From: Coraliomargarita sinensis
Lineage (GTDB): Bacteria; Verrucomicrobiota; Verrucomicrobiia; Opitutales; Coraliomargaritaceae
Length of the DNA stretch: 64,000 nt
NCBI RefSeq assembly: GCF_003185655.1
Contig: NZ_QHJQ01000001.1
Coordinates: 186,001 to 250,000 of the forward strand
Direction: 5' to 3'
Of this stretch, positions 8,612 through 18,702 are shown in pieces. Position numbers and translations under genes: made by a program. Within the stretch, counting starts at the first letter, position 1. Each line of letters begins with the position of its first letter. The notes beneath the pieces were generated by a model, which saw nothing but the letters and a program-made list of their open reading frames with translations, searched no databases and was not told the origin of the DNA.

Positions 8612-9496
8612 ATGTTATCTGAGTTTTCAGCCGAATATATTCTTTTCAGTCTGGCCGTGGTTTCCGTCCTACTACCGCTGCTGGCGGGACGTATGGATCT
8701 ACCCATTCTGCATGTTTTCAGCCGCTGGCTCCGCTGGTTTTTATTTGCGGCCTTATTCGCTTTTTTCCTGCATGTCTTCGAGCTCTCTTTTCGCCCGCCC
8801 TGGGTTCATTTTCTCACGGGTTTAGCGGTGTGGTTTGTTCTGGAGACCGGTTACAACTGGCTGGCGATCAAGGCGCTCAGCCGGAGCGAACTGCCGCTCT
8901 TCCCCACTTTCCGTGAAAACAACGACGGGGATGAATGGCCGGCGGATAAGCAGTACATTGATCTCAAGGATTGGCTCAAGTCCGAGGGTTTCAAGCGCAG
9001 TGGGGCACTCAAGGCCGAGCTTTTTGAAGGCACCTATCTGCGGGCTTCCATTTACGAGAGTACCGACGAGCTCACCCGTATCCAGATTCTGTTTTTACCG
9101 AAGCGTCAGGGTGGTTCCAATGCCTGCTACACAATTCAAACTCGCGGTAGCGAAGGGGAGCGTCTGATCACGGATAATCAGTTTCTGCCTTACGGAGGTT
9201 ACTATCCGGATGACTGGCAGCTTGCGCGCAAGCCGCTCATCGGCTCGCTCAAGCGCTTGCTCATGCTGCACAAAAAGCGTGTGACCAAGAGTAAGATCCA
9301 GCCGGTTCCCATCGACAGCAGCGCTCTGGAAGATATCAATGAACAACAGCGTATTCTCGAACGCTTGAATACGGAGATCGGTTTTCTTGTGCCGCGGCCG
9401 CAGCAGGAAGAAGAAGGAAAGATCACTTCGGACGGGCGCTACCGCCTCTGGAAGGAAATGTGGCTGCTCGCTTACCTGGGTAAATCCGTCACCTAG
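8612..9496 (+). CDS. Membrane-anchored protein of unknown function
   Basis: 294 residues; I do not recognise a family. Three hydrophobic segments fill the first 90 residues (LFSLAVVSVLLPLLAG, WLRWFLFAALFAFFLHVF, FLTGLAVWFVLETGY). A soluble, probably cytoplasmic domain of about 200 residues follows, with an acidic start (ENNDGDEWPADKQYIDLKDW) and a later coiled-coil-like stretch DSSALEDINEQQRILERLNT. The DUF817 membrane protein begins 11 bp downstream, so the two probably form one transcription unit. Confidence 0.7.
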   Translation: MLSEFSAEYILFSLAVVSVLLPLLAGRMDLPILHVFSRWLRWFLFAALFAFFLHVFELSFRPPWVHFLTGLAVWFVLETGYNWLAIKALSRSELPLFPTFRENNDGDEWPADKQYIDLKDWLKSEGFKRSGALKAELFEGTYLRASIYESTDELTRIQILFLPKRQGGSNACYTIQTRGSEGERLITDNQFLPYGGYYPDDWQLARKPLIGSLKRLLMLHKKRVTKSKIQPVPIDSSALEDINEQQRILERLNTEIGFLVPRPQQEEEGKITSDGRYRLWKEMWLLAYLGKSVT

Positions 9497-9507
9497 GTTA
9501 ATATCTC

Positions 9508-10383
9508 GTGAGCCCGGTCGACCAGCTAAGGATCTTTTTCCGAAGGGTCGTCCATCGATTGGGAATCCCCTGGGCTGAAGAGCTGCTGCTCTTCGGGTTG
9601 AAGCAGGCTTGGGCCTGTGTCTTCGGTGCGGCACTTCTGGTCGGTATCATCGGCACAAAGTTTTGGTACCCGGACATCGGCCTACACCGCTATGATTTTC
9701 TCTTTTGTTATGCGGTATCGATTCAGCTGCTGCTGCTCATCTTTCGTTTGGAGAGTTTGAGAGAGGTCGGCGTGATCTTTTTATTTCATCTCATGGCTAC
9801 GGCCATGGAGCTTTTTAAAACGCACGATGCCATCGGCAGTTGGTCCTACCCCGGCGAAGCTTTTGTCCGAATCGGCAATGTACCCCTTTTTGCCGGGTTT
9901 ATGTATTCGGCAGTGGGCAGCTATCTGGCGCGGGTTTGGCGGGGTTTCGAGTTCAAATTTGAGAATTTCCCGTCCTTGTGGGTGGCCGGCCTGCTGGCCG
10001 GTCTTTCTTATATTAATTTCTTTACCCACCACTTTGTCCCCGATATCCGCTGGTTCCTGATTGCGGGGATTCTTTTGGCTTTCGCACGGACGCAGGTGCT
10101 TTTCCGGCCGGATAAGATGCACCGGCGCATGCCCCTGCTGTTTGGTTTCGCTCTGGTTTCGCTTTTTATCTGGATTGCGGAAAATCTGGGGACATACGCG
10201 AAAGCCTGGATCTATCCGCATCAAGCGAATGGTTGGCAGTGGATCGGAGTCGAAAAATGGACCGCATGGTTTTTGCTCATGCAGCTCAGCTTCGTGCTCA
10301 TCTATGCCTTGCGCTGTTTTGAAGCCTGGCTGGAGAAAGAGGGCAAGTTGACTGCGGTTCAAACATCCGGCCCGAAGGATTAA
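9508..10383 (+). CDS. DUF817 family integral membrane protein
   Basis: 291 residues with a GTG start. Conserved DUF817 signatures are visible: [71 protein letters not shown] and [15 protein letters not shown]. Eight or so transmembrane helices are predicted from hydrophobicity. The function of the family is unknown. It is the second gene of a pair with the preceding membrane protein, and a bidirectional-looking terminator follows. Confidence 0.88.
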   Translation: MSPVDQLRIFFRRVVHRLGIPWAEELLLFGLKQAWACVFGAALLVGIIGTKFWYPDIGLHRYDFLFCYAVSIQLLLLIFRLESLREVGVIFLFHLMATAMELFKTHDAIGSWSYPGEAFVRIGNVPLFAGFMYSAVGSYLARVWRGFEFKFENFPSLWVAGLLAGLSYINFFTHHFVPDIRWFLIAGILLAFARTQVLFRPDKMHRRMPLLFGFALVSLFIWIAENLGTYAKAWIYPHQANGWQWIGVEKWTAWFLLMQLSFVLIYALRCFEAWLEKEGKLTAVQTSGPKD

Positions 10384-10385
10384 AA

Positions 10386-10414
10386 AAAGGGCGACCCGGA
10401 TTGAGTCGCCCTTT
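10386..10414. terminator. Intrinsic terminator between convergent genes
   Basis: AAAGGGCGAC - 9-base loop - GTCGCCCTTT is a perfect 10-bp stem. It lies directly after the DUF817 stop and 22 bp from the stop of the convergent lipoprotein gene, so it can serve both. Confidence 0.85.
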
Positions 10415-10435
10415 GGATAAAGAAAGCAGCTTGCC

Positions 10436-10867
10436 TTACTGGCCGCAACCTTTGGCGGCGTACATGCCGGTCAGCACCGAGCGACGGTTGAAGGCGGCTT
10501 CAGCGCGCTCTTCGGCTTTTTGCTTGTTCATATGGTTCAGGGAACCGGCCACGTTGATCGCACTGCCAACATAAGGGAGCGAAGAGCCGGCAGCACCGGC
10601 AGCACCGGAGTAAAGCGCCGCGTTGATGGCGACATCCTGTGTCAGGCCGATCACCTGAGCATTTCGCATTTCACCTTCAGCGATGCCGAGGATTTCATTC
10701 ATCTCGTTGATTTCGGCGACGATCTGTTCGCAGGTCATTTGACCGTCTCCGATCTTGTTGACTTGGATCGGAGCCCCCGCGGAACCCCCGGTGGTGTTAC
10801 AGCCGGTAAAGGCAATGAGTGAAACGAGGAGAACCGCAAGAGCGGGGAGTCGTGTTTGGTTTTGCAT
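10436..10867 (-). CDS. Small predicted lipoprotein
   Basis: 143 residues. A lipoprotein signal peptide with lipobox FTGC (Cys22) is clear: LPALAVLLVSLIAFTGC. The mature part has a helix GDGQMTCEQIVAEINEMNEI, a glycine/alanine-rich segment YSGAAGAAGSSLPYVGS that could be a small membrane-associated hairpin, and a second cysteine near the end (AKGCGQ). I recognise no named family. It stands alone between two terminators, so it is monocistronic. Confidence 0.75.
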   Translation of the reverse strand: MQNQTRLPALAVLLVSLIAFTGCNTTGGSAGAPIQVNKIGDGQMTCEQIVAEINEMNEILGIAEGEMRNAQVIGLTQDVAINAALYSGAAGAAGSSLPYVGSAINVAGSLNHMNKQKAEERAEAAFNRRSVLTGMYAAKGCGQ

Positions 10868-10930
10868 TGGTTGTATCGTAGTAGGTTGTAAAAAATTTGT
10901 TTTAGGATTTTTCCTTCTGATGAAAAGCAG

Positions 10931-10960
10931 AAAAAAGCCCCCCGTTTCCGGGAGGCTTTT
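10931..10960 (-). terminator. Intrinsic terminator after the discoidin-like lipoprotein gene
   Basis: Read on the minus strand: AAAAGCC, a C/G-rich stem closed by a GAAA-type loop, then GGCTTTTTT. It lies 20 bp beyond the stop at 10979. A nearly identical hairpin follows the DUF11 gene at 19094-19123. Confidence 0.85.
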
Positions 10961-10978
10961 GAAAGGTAATCGTTCTTA

Positions 10979-11689
10979 CTATCTTACTATCCCAAACACC
11001 TCGACTTCGATGTAATGGTTCATGTCGCCTGAAGTATTCCCATTGCTGTAGAGGCGAACATAACGTGCTTCAGTGTTTTTTGCGTCGATTAGTTTGCCGA
11101 ACCGGGTTTCCACATAAGGCCTATCGGAACCTTTACCCGTCCGGGCGGAATTGTCATAATCGTTGTTAAAGATGGTGGTCACTCCTTCCTTGAATTCAGG
11201 ATCGTTGGACAGCTGCACAATGACATCGTGGTAGGCACGCGCTTCCAAATGGTAGTGCCAGATCCAGACGGCGCCGATACGTGCCGCTTTATCCAGATCG
11301 ATCTGCACCCATTGAAGGCCATCCAATAACTCGACGAAATAACCTTCACCTGCCTCTTTATCTCCGTCTGTAATGTAGGAGAGTTCGCCGATGATCGGGA
11401 AGTCGTCCGATCCGGTCACGTTCTTCCCAGCTGACAAGAGCGCGGTTTCTTTTGGAACGATGAGAACAGGCGCGTCGGTGGCCACTTTTTCCAGATTGTG
11501 CATCTTGATCGGTTGGGGCGTGCCTTCTCTATGTTCTCTCGGAATTTCTGTGGTCAGGGCAATTTCTTGCTCTGATCGATCAGAAGCTGCGCTTTGGGGG
11601 GAAGGCTCAACAGCAGAATCATCTTTTTGACCACAAGCGGCAAAGAGATGTGTGCTCATGGCGAGTATAATAAGTCGGAGTGGATTCAT
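10979..11689 (-). CDS. F5/8 type C (discoidin-like) domain lipoprotein
   Basis: 236 residues. Signal peptide MNPLRLIILAMSTHLFAAC ends in the lipobox FAAC. After a Ser/Glu-rich linker comes a jelly-roll domain with the discoidin pattern: SYITDGDKEAGEGYFVELLD, WVQIDLDKAARIGAVWIWHY, NTEARYVRLYSNG and the closing EVEVFG. Such domains bind glycans on or outside the cell. I chose the ATG at 11689, which gives the clean signal peptide; an upstream ATG at 11716 overlaps the previous gene. It begins 7 bp after the oxidoreductase stop and ends a three-gene operon. The nearby histidine kinase carries a similar domain. Confidence 0.8.
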   Translation of the reverse strand: MNPLRLIILAMSTHLFAACGQKDDSAVEPSPQSAASDRSEQEIALTTEIPREHREGTPQPIKMHNLEKVATDAPVLIVPKETALLSAGKNVTGSDDFPIIGELSYITDGDKEAGEGYFVELLDGLQWVQIDLDKAARIGAVWIWHYHLEARAYHDVIVQLSNDPEFKEGVTTIFNNDYDNSARTGKGSDRPYVETRFGKLIDAKNTEARYVRLYSNGNTSGDMNHYIEVEVFGIVR

Positions 11690-11696
11690 GGTCGAT

Positions 11697-13091
11697 TCAG
11701 GTGCGTAGGTGTTCATCGGTGAAGGTGATTGTCTCGTTCGTTTCCGCGGCTTGATTGACCCAGTAAATCGGGGCCTCGGACTCCAGGGCATGGCATGCGT
11801 CGCAGTTCAGTTTCGCTTGGCCCCGGATCGCCTGGAAGAAGTTTTGGATATGGTGATGGTACGGGGAATTCAGCCCGATCCCGCCGGGAATGGCGTATTC
11901 GTCGGGTGGAGCAGACTCGTAGGAAGCTATCGCATCCGGACTGCCCGAAGGTCGACCTGCGGATACTTTTTTCAAAAAGCCCTTGTCCACCAGTCGCCTC
12001 CACTCTGCCGAAGGCACCCAGGATTCTTTGTAGATCTTCGTATAAGCCTCACGCTCGGAGATGTTAATCGTTCCTTGAGTGCCCATAAACGACTCGTAGT
12101 ACCCCCCACCGGCACTCGTCGTGGTTAGCACCTGGTAGAAGGCTCGGGCGTTGCCTTGCGGGGTGTCGTAGTCGAACAGACACATCACGTTATCAAAATG
12201 CTCGCGATCATCGAAGTAGCTGCGGCCTCCCGATGCCTGGACCGACTTGGGTCTGGCATCCAGAAACCAGTTGAAGATGTCGATCTGGTGTGCCCCGAGG
12301 TCGGAAATGGGTCCTCCGGAAAGAGCCTTGTAGAAACGCCAATTCAAGAAGCGTTTACGGAGCTCAGTCTCATCCAGTAGGCGACTGATGTTCCGGTTGA
12401 AGCCGTATTGGCGCAGGGTGGCCGCATCGGGTAAGTGGTGGATGTTCTTCTCAGGATAGGTCTTCTCGCTGGACGATCCCAGAGAACGATTCCACTGCCC
12501 GTTGACATTCACGATCTGCCCGCAAATCTGTTGCTTCCGGATGAGTTCGTTAAGCACGTAAAGATAGCGGGGATTGCTCCTCCGTTGGTGACCAATCTGG
12601 CAGAGTTGACCGGTCCGATCCATTGCGGCTACCATGCTGCGGGCACCCTCAAGGGTATCGGACATCATCTTTTCACAATAGACATGGCAGCCGGCCTCCA
12701 GCGCCATGACAGTGTGAGGCGCATGCCAGAAGTCGGGTGTGGCAACAAAGACAGCGTCCATATGCTTGCCCTCCTTTTCCAGCATGGTCTCGGCGTCCGA
12801 GTAGTGATTAATACGATAACCGAAGGCACTGCGGATACGGCCAACCATCTTTTTCAACCGTCCCTCCATCATGATATCACAGGCGGCGACAAAACGGATG
12901 CCCGGTATGTTTTTCATGGTATCGTAGAGGACCTCTTGCTGCGCGCCACAGCCGATTAAACCAATGCGTATCTCGTCGGACGCTGTTTTGAGGGGATTGG
13001 ATTTGAGGATGGTCGGCATACCCAGTGTGAGCCCGGCCGTGGCAGAGCTCTTCAGGAAGCTCCTGCGATTGATGTGGATGGGGTCGTTCAT
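11697..13091 (-). CDS. TAT-exported Gfo/Idh/MocA family oxidoreductase
   Basis: 464 residues. The N-terminus holds a twin-arginine signal (NRRSFLKSSATAGLTLGMP). A Rossmann fold follows with IRIGLIGCGAQQ and VAACDI, then the family's VFVATPDFWHAPHTVMALEA and CEKMMSDT, where the lysine is the usual catalytic residue. GGPISDLGAHQIDIFNWFL carries the conserved histidine. These periplasmic NAD(P)-dependent enzymes oxidise sugars or their derivatives, and are expanded in Verrucomicrobiota and Planctomycetota. It is the middle gene of an operon with DoxX upstream (22 bp) and the discoidin-like lipoprotein downstream (7 bp). The substrate is unknown. Confidence 0.92.
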   Translation of the reverse strand: MNDPIHINRRSFLKSSATAGLTLGMPTILKSNPLKTASDEIRIGLIGCGAQQEVLYDTMKNIPGIRFVAACDIMMEGRLKKMVGRIRSAFGYRINHYSDAETMLEKEGKHMDAVFVATPDFWHAPHTVMALEAGCHVYCEKMMSDTLEGARSMVAAMDRTGQLCQIGHQRRSNPRYLYVLNELIRKQQICGQIVNVNGQWNRSLGSSSEKTYPEKNIHHLPDAATLRQYGFNRNISRLLDETELRKRFLNWRFYKALSGGPISDLGAHQIDIFNWFLDARPKSVQASGGRSYFDDREHFDNVMCLFDYDTPQGNARAFYQVLTTTSAGGGYYESFMGTQGTINISEREAYTKIYKESWVPSAEWRRLVDKGFLKKVSAGRPSGSPDAIASYESAPPDEYAIPGGIGLNSPYHHHIQNFFQAIRGQAKLNCDACHALESEAPIYWVNQAAETNETITFTDEHLRT

Positions 13092-13113
13092 TTTACGAGT
13101 CCTTGGTTGGGCG

Positions 13114-13689
13114 TTATTTATTGCGGAGCCAGTTCAGTCCGGCTCGATCTGCCAGAAGATTCCCGAGCTCCAGTCGATTGTAGCTGGCAAGAAGAAGAGC
13201 GAGCGCGATGAGGACCATATGCGTACCGAGCCAGGCGATGCCCGAGGCTTGGTTGAGTAGGATGAGGCCATAGGTCAGACTCGTGTAGATCAGTCCCATG
13301 GCTAACAGCGAAATACGGGTAGCCAGCCCCAGCAGCACGCAAAGCCCCACCGCGATGAGTAATGGCCCGAGCCATTGGCTGTATATTCCAAGCAGAAACT
13401 CACTAATGAAAGGTTCGTTTTGGAACTTGTCGGCCAGAGACGAGGGGAGGCCGCTGTAGTTCAGCAAGGCATATTCCTTCAATTCAATTACTGTTTCTGT
13501 TCCGTTGGGATCAGGGACGCCATTGACCTGGGTCGGTTCTGAGATGTAAACGGTGCCGGCATATTTTTCGATACCGGCTTGCAGGCAACGCAGACCCAGC
13601 CAGATGCGCAGCATGAGAATGGCACAAGTGGCGGCCAGGGGATCGGTTTTCAGTGGAACGGGGACTGTGTGTGTCGTGGATTGGTTCAT
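13114..13689 (-). CDS. DoxX-like membrane protein
   Basis: 191 residues with four hydrophobic helices: CAILMLRIWLGLRCLQAGIE, SQWLGPLLIAVGLCVLLGLA, ISLLAMGLIYTSLTYGLILL and GTHMVLIALALLLAS. The first helix motif LRxxLGxxxLxAGIEK and the four-helix plan fit DoxX/DoxD-related quinone-linked oxidoreductase subunits. An extra soluble loop of about 60 residues (VYISEPTQVNGVPDPNG) lies between helices 1 and 2. It is the first gene of the operon with the oxidoreductase, so it could pass electrons from that enzyme to the quinone pool (inference). Confidence 0.75.
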   Translation of the reverse strand: MNQSTTHTVPVPLKTDPLAATCAILMLRIWLGLRCLQAGIEKYAGTVYISEPTQVNGVPDPNGTETVIELKEYALLNYSGLPSSLADKFQNEPFISEFLLGIYSQWLGPLLIAVGLCVLLGLATRISLLAMGLIYTSLTYGLILLNQASGIAWLGTHMVLIALALLLASYNRLELGNLLADRAGLNWLRNK

Positions 13690-14076
13690 ATTAATGGGGT
13701 TTGTATTGGATGTTTTTTAGACCGATATAAAGATCTCCAATCCACCCCTATCCATCAACCAAAATAGCGCCTTATGTAGATCATCAAATAAACGATAGAC
13801 AATACACAAGATAATGATGCAGAGAGTATTATAGAAATAAAAATATAAGGATATAGGACGAAATGACCTATTACTTATCTTTGTTTAACAGAGCGATAGG
13901 GACGTTTATCCCTACGCTTTATCTGCGGGTGTATCGGACGAATGTCCCTACGTTCCGAGCTCGTACCTTTTTCCACGCGACACGTTGGATCAATAACTAG
14001 CCAGGAATGCGTGATTACTGAACATTGAAGGTAGCCGGAGGCCTTTGCGTTTGGCCCCAACACGTTATGGAATCCT
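13690..14076. other. Gene-free stretch with GTAG-headed repeats
   Basis: The half near the DoxX gene (13690-13870) is AT-rich and probably holds its promoter. Two related minus-strand units follow: GTAGGGATAAACGTCCC (within 13894-13916) with stem AGGGA/TCCCT, and GTAGGGACATTCGTCC (within 13935-13952) with stem GGAC/GTCC. A third unit lies at 14031-14056. I see no gene. Confidence 0.5.
14031..14056 (+). repeat. REP-like unit headed by GTAG, related to 3566-3590
   Basis: Starts GTAGCCGGAGGCC and ends TTTGGCC. It is nearly identical to the inverse of 3566-3590. A further shared 13-mer, CTAGCCAGGAATG, lies at 13997-14009 and occurs inverted at 3502-3514. Confidence 0.45.
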
Positions 14077-14724
14077 CTAGATCAGACCTTTGCGAATGGC
14101 TGTCGCGACGGCTGCGGCTACGTTACTGACCTGAAGTTTCTTATACAGATTTTCGGAGTAGCGGTTTACTGTGTGGAAGCTCAGCTGTAGATTGTCAGCG
14201 ATCTCTTTTTTGGCATAGCCCATGGCAAGTTGTTCCAGCACCTGTCGCTCCCGTTCGCTAAGCGGGTTATCGTCGGGGGCTTCACCGGATGTCAAAACAT
14301 TCAGCACGAGCCGTGACAGTCTCGGATCAATCACGTTACCGCCCTGCTCCACTTCACGGATCGCGTTCCAAATTTCATTGATGGAAACTGTTTTCAGAAG
14401 GTAGCCGGACACGCCGAGTCGAATGGCTTCGAGAGTCTTGAGGTAGTTGTCATCCTGCGTGAGCACGATAATTTCGGCATGAGGCACCAGTTGTTTGATG
14501 ACCGGGATAAAACTGATGCCATCACGTCCCGGTAGATGAAGGTCGAGAAGAATGACTCGTGGGCGCAGTGAACTGCAGTCTTCTTTGAGGGCTTCGACGG
14601 CATCTTCGCCACGTCCGAAGCTACCGGCCAGAACCATATCGGGCGCGGCTTCAATCGTATCCTGCAGCGACTGCCGGTAGGCGGTATTGTCTTCGATCGT
14701 AAGGACTCGGATAACCTGTTGCAC
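14077..14724 (-). CDS. NarL/LuxR family response regulator
   Basis: 215 residues with a GTG start. The receiver domain has the acidic pair ED (11-12), the phosphoacceptor Asp61 in ILLDLHLPGRDG, Thr in VLTQDD and Lys in GYLLKT. The C-terminal LuxR-type helix-turn-helix is seen in LSERERQVLEQLAMGYAKKE, IADNLQLSFHTVNRYSENLY and KKLQV. It lies 24 bp downstream of the histidine kinase, forming a two-component pair. The DoxX/oxidoreductase/lipoprotein operon follows 387 bp further downstream on the same strand and is its most likely target (inference). Confidence 0.93.
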   Translation of the reverse strand: MQQVIRVLTIEDNTAYRQSLQDTIEAAPDMVLAGSFGRGEDAVEALKEDCSSLRPRVILLDLHLPGRDGISFIPVIKQLVPHAEIIVLTQDDNYLKTLEAIRLGVSGYLLKTVSINEIWNAIREVEQGGNVIDPRLSRLVLNVLTSGEAPDDNPLSERERQVLEQLAMGYAKKEIADNLQLSFHTVNRYSENLYKKLQVSNVAAAVATAIRKGLI

Positions 14725-14748
14725 AAGAAGGTAAACTGATGATCTCGG

Positions 14749-16707
14749 CTAAAGCTGCAAGCGAATGCGGGTGCCCTCGCCGGGAGCGGTTTTCAATTCA
14801 AGGTTCGATTTCAAGCGCCGGGCTCTCATTTCCAAATGCTTCAAGGGCAATCGATCATCGGGGATACCGAGACCATTATCCTCGACGATCACGCACAGTC
14901 GACCGGACTTGGATAAGAGCGACAGGCGCGCATGAGTAGCCTCGGAATATTTGCTGCAATTGTTGAGTGCTTCCTTGATAAAGAGCATGAGGTCCCACTG
15001 GCGGGACAAGTTCATTTGGTTGAAACGTTTGGTTTCTTGAAAATCGAATTCCAGATCGATTTCGCCCATGATCAGGAGCGCACTCTCCCGGAGCTGTTCG
15101 ACCCAGCTGTGGCCGCTCTCCTCTTGTTCCAGGAACTGCACGATTTGCCGGGCGTCCTGAGCGCTTTGGCGAGCGGTTCGAATCGCACCCTTGTAGAGCC
15201 GGGCCTGCTTTTGGCTCATTTCCTCCTGGGAGTGTTGTAAAAGTTCCAGGGTATGGGCGACACTCATCATGTTGGCCCCGAGGTGATCGTGGATGTCGCA
15301 GGCGATCTTTTCTCGAATGTTCGTCCAGCGACGCTGCAGCATCAGATAGATCAGCCAAAACACGAGCAGGAGCAAAACGATCAAACCGATAGCGGCGATG
15401 GTTAGATAAATGGCCTGTGCTCTTTCCACTTCATGAGCGACGAGGAGGTCCTGTCGCAAACTGGATAGATTGCGCTCGACCTGTGCCCGCCGGCTGAAGT
15501 CCTCCACCCACCGTCGCAATGGAAGTATCTTACCCTCCGCCGTGACGCCGTCGGTCAGGGCTTCCATGGCATAACTGTCGGGGGGAAGGCCTTGAAGCTC
15601 GGGGATAATACCTTCTGAGATCAATCGACCTGCGGAGAACAGCTCGATCTCATCAATCGCCAGTTCGGTGATGCCGATCCGGTAGTCGGGCACGATATTA
15701 TCCATGGCGATACGAAGGTAGCGTGCCCGGGTCGGCTGGACCCGCAGCATTAAGGGATTGGAACCGGTTCTCGGATAAATCTCTGCCTTATCCAGCAAAG
15801 TGATGGCCTCATCGAATCCGGGCTCCCTCGCAGCAGTGATCTCCAAGCCTCTGGGAAATCCGATCCCGCTGGAGGACGTATAGTTGAACTGAATGGTGTG
15901 GGCGAGCGGCCAGAGCCTGAGCTCGTCGATGGTATGTTCACGCCCGAGGTCGAACTCCATGACCGCCCGGTCAATGTTTCTGATGCGGAGTGGCACACGG
16001 TTGGGGTCCTGTGGATCGCGGTCGACATTTGAGTGCAGGGAGAATCCATCGGTAAGCGCGCGGGCGGTCCAAATGTAGGAATACGGCGCTCCGGAATTGG
16101 TGCCCACTGTCTGGTTGAGCGCGACGTTGTTCGGCCCGGCAAAGGCCATAAGCTCGGCCAATGCGGCTCGATATTTTCCGGTCAACCAGGTCCTGTTCCC
16201 GCGAAGCTCGTAGATTCTCAGCCTCAGCCCCGTGGCTGCTTTGACATCTTTGATCGAGAAAAGCTGAGGTTCGATTCCTTCGATCGGATAGTCTTCCTCG
16301 CTGTAGTCGACAACGATCTCGTATTCATGATCCGCAGTGATACGCTCAATCGTGAATCGCTTCGGGAAGCAAAAGGGGCGTAACTGCTCTCCGTCTTCCG
16401 TGTAAACCGCTGGCATCAGCGCGATGAGATCGACGGAAAAAGCGCTCCCGAAATGCATCTCGATACGAATATCCGTTTTCGGCTGTTCATAGGCCTGAGA
16501 GCGATAGCCGAGCGTCCACGGAGTCAGGTTCAGACTTTCCTTCGGAAGCCGGGCGAGTTCGGCCTCCAGGGATTGGATCTGCTCCTCAATCTTTTCCGAG
16601 TCCTGCGCCGTTTCTCCGTGTAAGCCGCTCGAAACGCTGCTTACCGCGAGGGCCAGGAAGCAGATTCCGGTGATGCAACTGACGATGCGGCTTCGTAAGA
16701 GGAGCAT
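14749..16707 (-). CDS. NarX-type sensor histidine kinase with discoidin-like periplasmic domain
   Basis: 652 residues from the ATG at 16707, preceded by AAGGA. A signal peptide or first helix (IVSCITGICFLALAVSSVSS) leads to a periplasmic part of about 400 residues. This contains a jelly-roll like F5/8 type C: ALNQTVGTNSGAPYS, ALTDGFSLH, VMEFDLGREHTIDELRLWPL and ARYLRIAMDN. A coiled segment precedes one transmembrane helix (about 432-456). The HisKA_3 dimerisation box is EKIACDIHDHLGANMMS (His473), followed by an ATPase domain with KEALNNCSKYSEA and VEDNGLGIP. It pairs with the downstream response regulator. The sensor probably sees a glycan or a surface-bound sugar (inference). Confidence 0.88.
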   Translation of the reverse strand: MLLLRSRIVSCITGICFLALAVSSVSSGLHGETAQDSEKIEEQIQSLEAELARLPKESLNLTPWTLGYRSQAYEQPKTDIRIEMHFGSAFSVDLIALMPAVYTEDGEQLRPFCFPKRFTIERITADHEYEIVVDYSEEDYPIEGIEPQLFSIKDVKAATGLRLRIYELRGNRTWLTGKYRAALAELMAFAGPNNVALNQTVGTNSGAPYSYIWTARALTDGFSLHSNVDRDPQDPNRVPLRIRNIDRAVMEFDLGREHTIDELRLWPLAHTIQFNYTSSSGIGFPRGLEITAAREPGFDEAITLLDKAEIYPRTGSNPLMLRVQPTRARYLRIAMDNIVPDYRIGITELAIDEIELFSAGRLISEGIIPELQGLPPDSYAMEALTDGVTAEGKILPLRRWVEDFSRRAQVERNLSSLRQDLLVAHEVERAQAIYLTIAAIGLIVLLLLVFWLIYLMLQRRWTNIREKIACDIHDHLGANMMSVAHTLELLQHSQEEMSQKQARLYKGAIRTARQSAQDARQIVQFLEQEESGHSWVEQLRESALLIMGEIDLEFDFQETKRFNQMNLSRQWDLMLFIKEALNNCSKYSEATHARLSLLSKSGRLCVIVEDNGLGIPDDRLPLKHLEMRARRLKSNLELKTAPGEGTRIRLQL

Positions 16708-16808
16708 GTCCTTAGATTGCTTTCCGCTGACGAAACCGACAAGCGAACTTTTCGTTACGCTTGAAACGCAACAGGTGGAAGCTATCCACCCTAAACGGCT
16801 AAGGGGGT

Positions 16809-17180
16809 TCAGGCGATCCCGTATTGCTCCATCTCTTCTTCGCCCCAACCGAGGTAGTGTCCAAGTTCGTGCAGCAGTGTGACGCGCACCTCTTCCATGT
16901 AGCGATCGATTTGCCGGTCGGCAAACTCCCAGATATTTTCCAGATAGAGGTGGATTTGCGGAGGCGCGGGCAGCAGCGATTCACCGCGGGCGTGCCGGGG
17001 CTCGCCGGTGAAGAGGCCCAGCAGATCATCACCGAGATCATTCGCTGTTTCGGCCTCCGGCTTCGCCCGCAGATGCACCGGCACCTCACGCAGTGCCTGA
17101 CGCACATCCGCGGGAAGAAGCCTCGCGAGACGAGCGATCTCGGTCTCCGTCATCGATTCGAGTCGCTCGTAATGAGTCAT
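16809..17180 (-). CDS. Small zinc metallopeptidase (Zincin_1/PF06262-like)
   Basis: 123 residues starting at the ATG at 17180, preceded by AGGTG. The zinc motif is HELGHYLGWGEEEMEQYG (His104, His108, and acidic residues as third ligand) near the C-terminus, the arrangement of the PF06262 minimal zincin family. The N-terminal part (LARLLPADVRQALREVPVHL) and the internal GLFTGEPRHARGE plus IHLYLENIW also fit. The biological role is unknown. It lies 16 bp after gnd on the same strand. Confidence 0.85.
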   Translation of the reverse strand: MTHYERLESMTETEIARLARLLPADVRQALREVPVHLRAKPEAETANDLGDDLLGLFTGEPRHARGESLLPAPPQIHLYLENIWEFADRQIDRYMEEVRVTLLHELGHYLGWGEEEMEQYGIA

Positions 17181-17196
17181 GATCACCTGTGAGACC

Positions 17197-18702
<1,506 letters not shown>

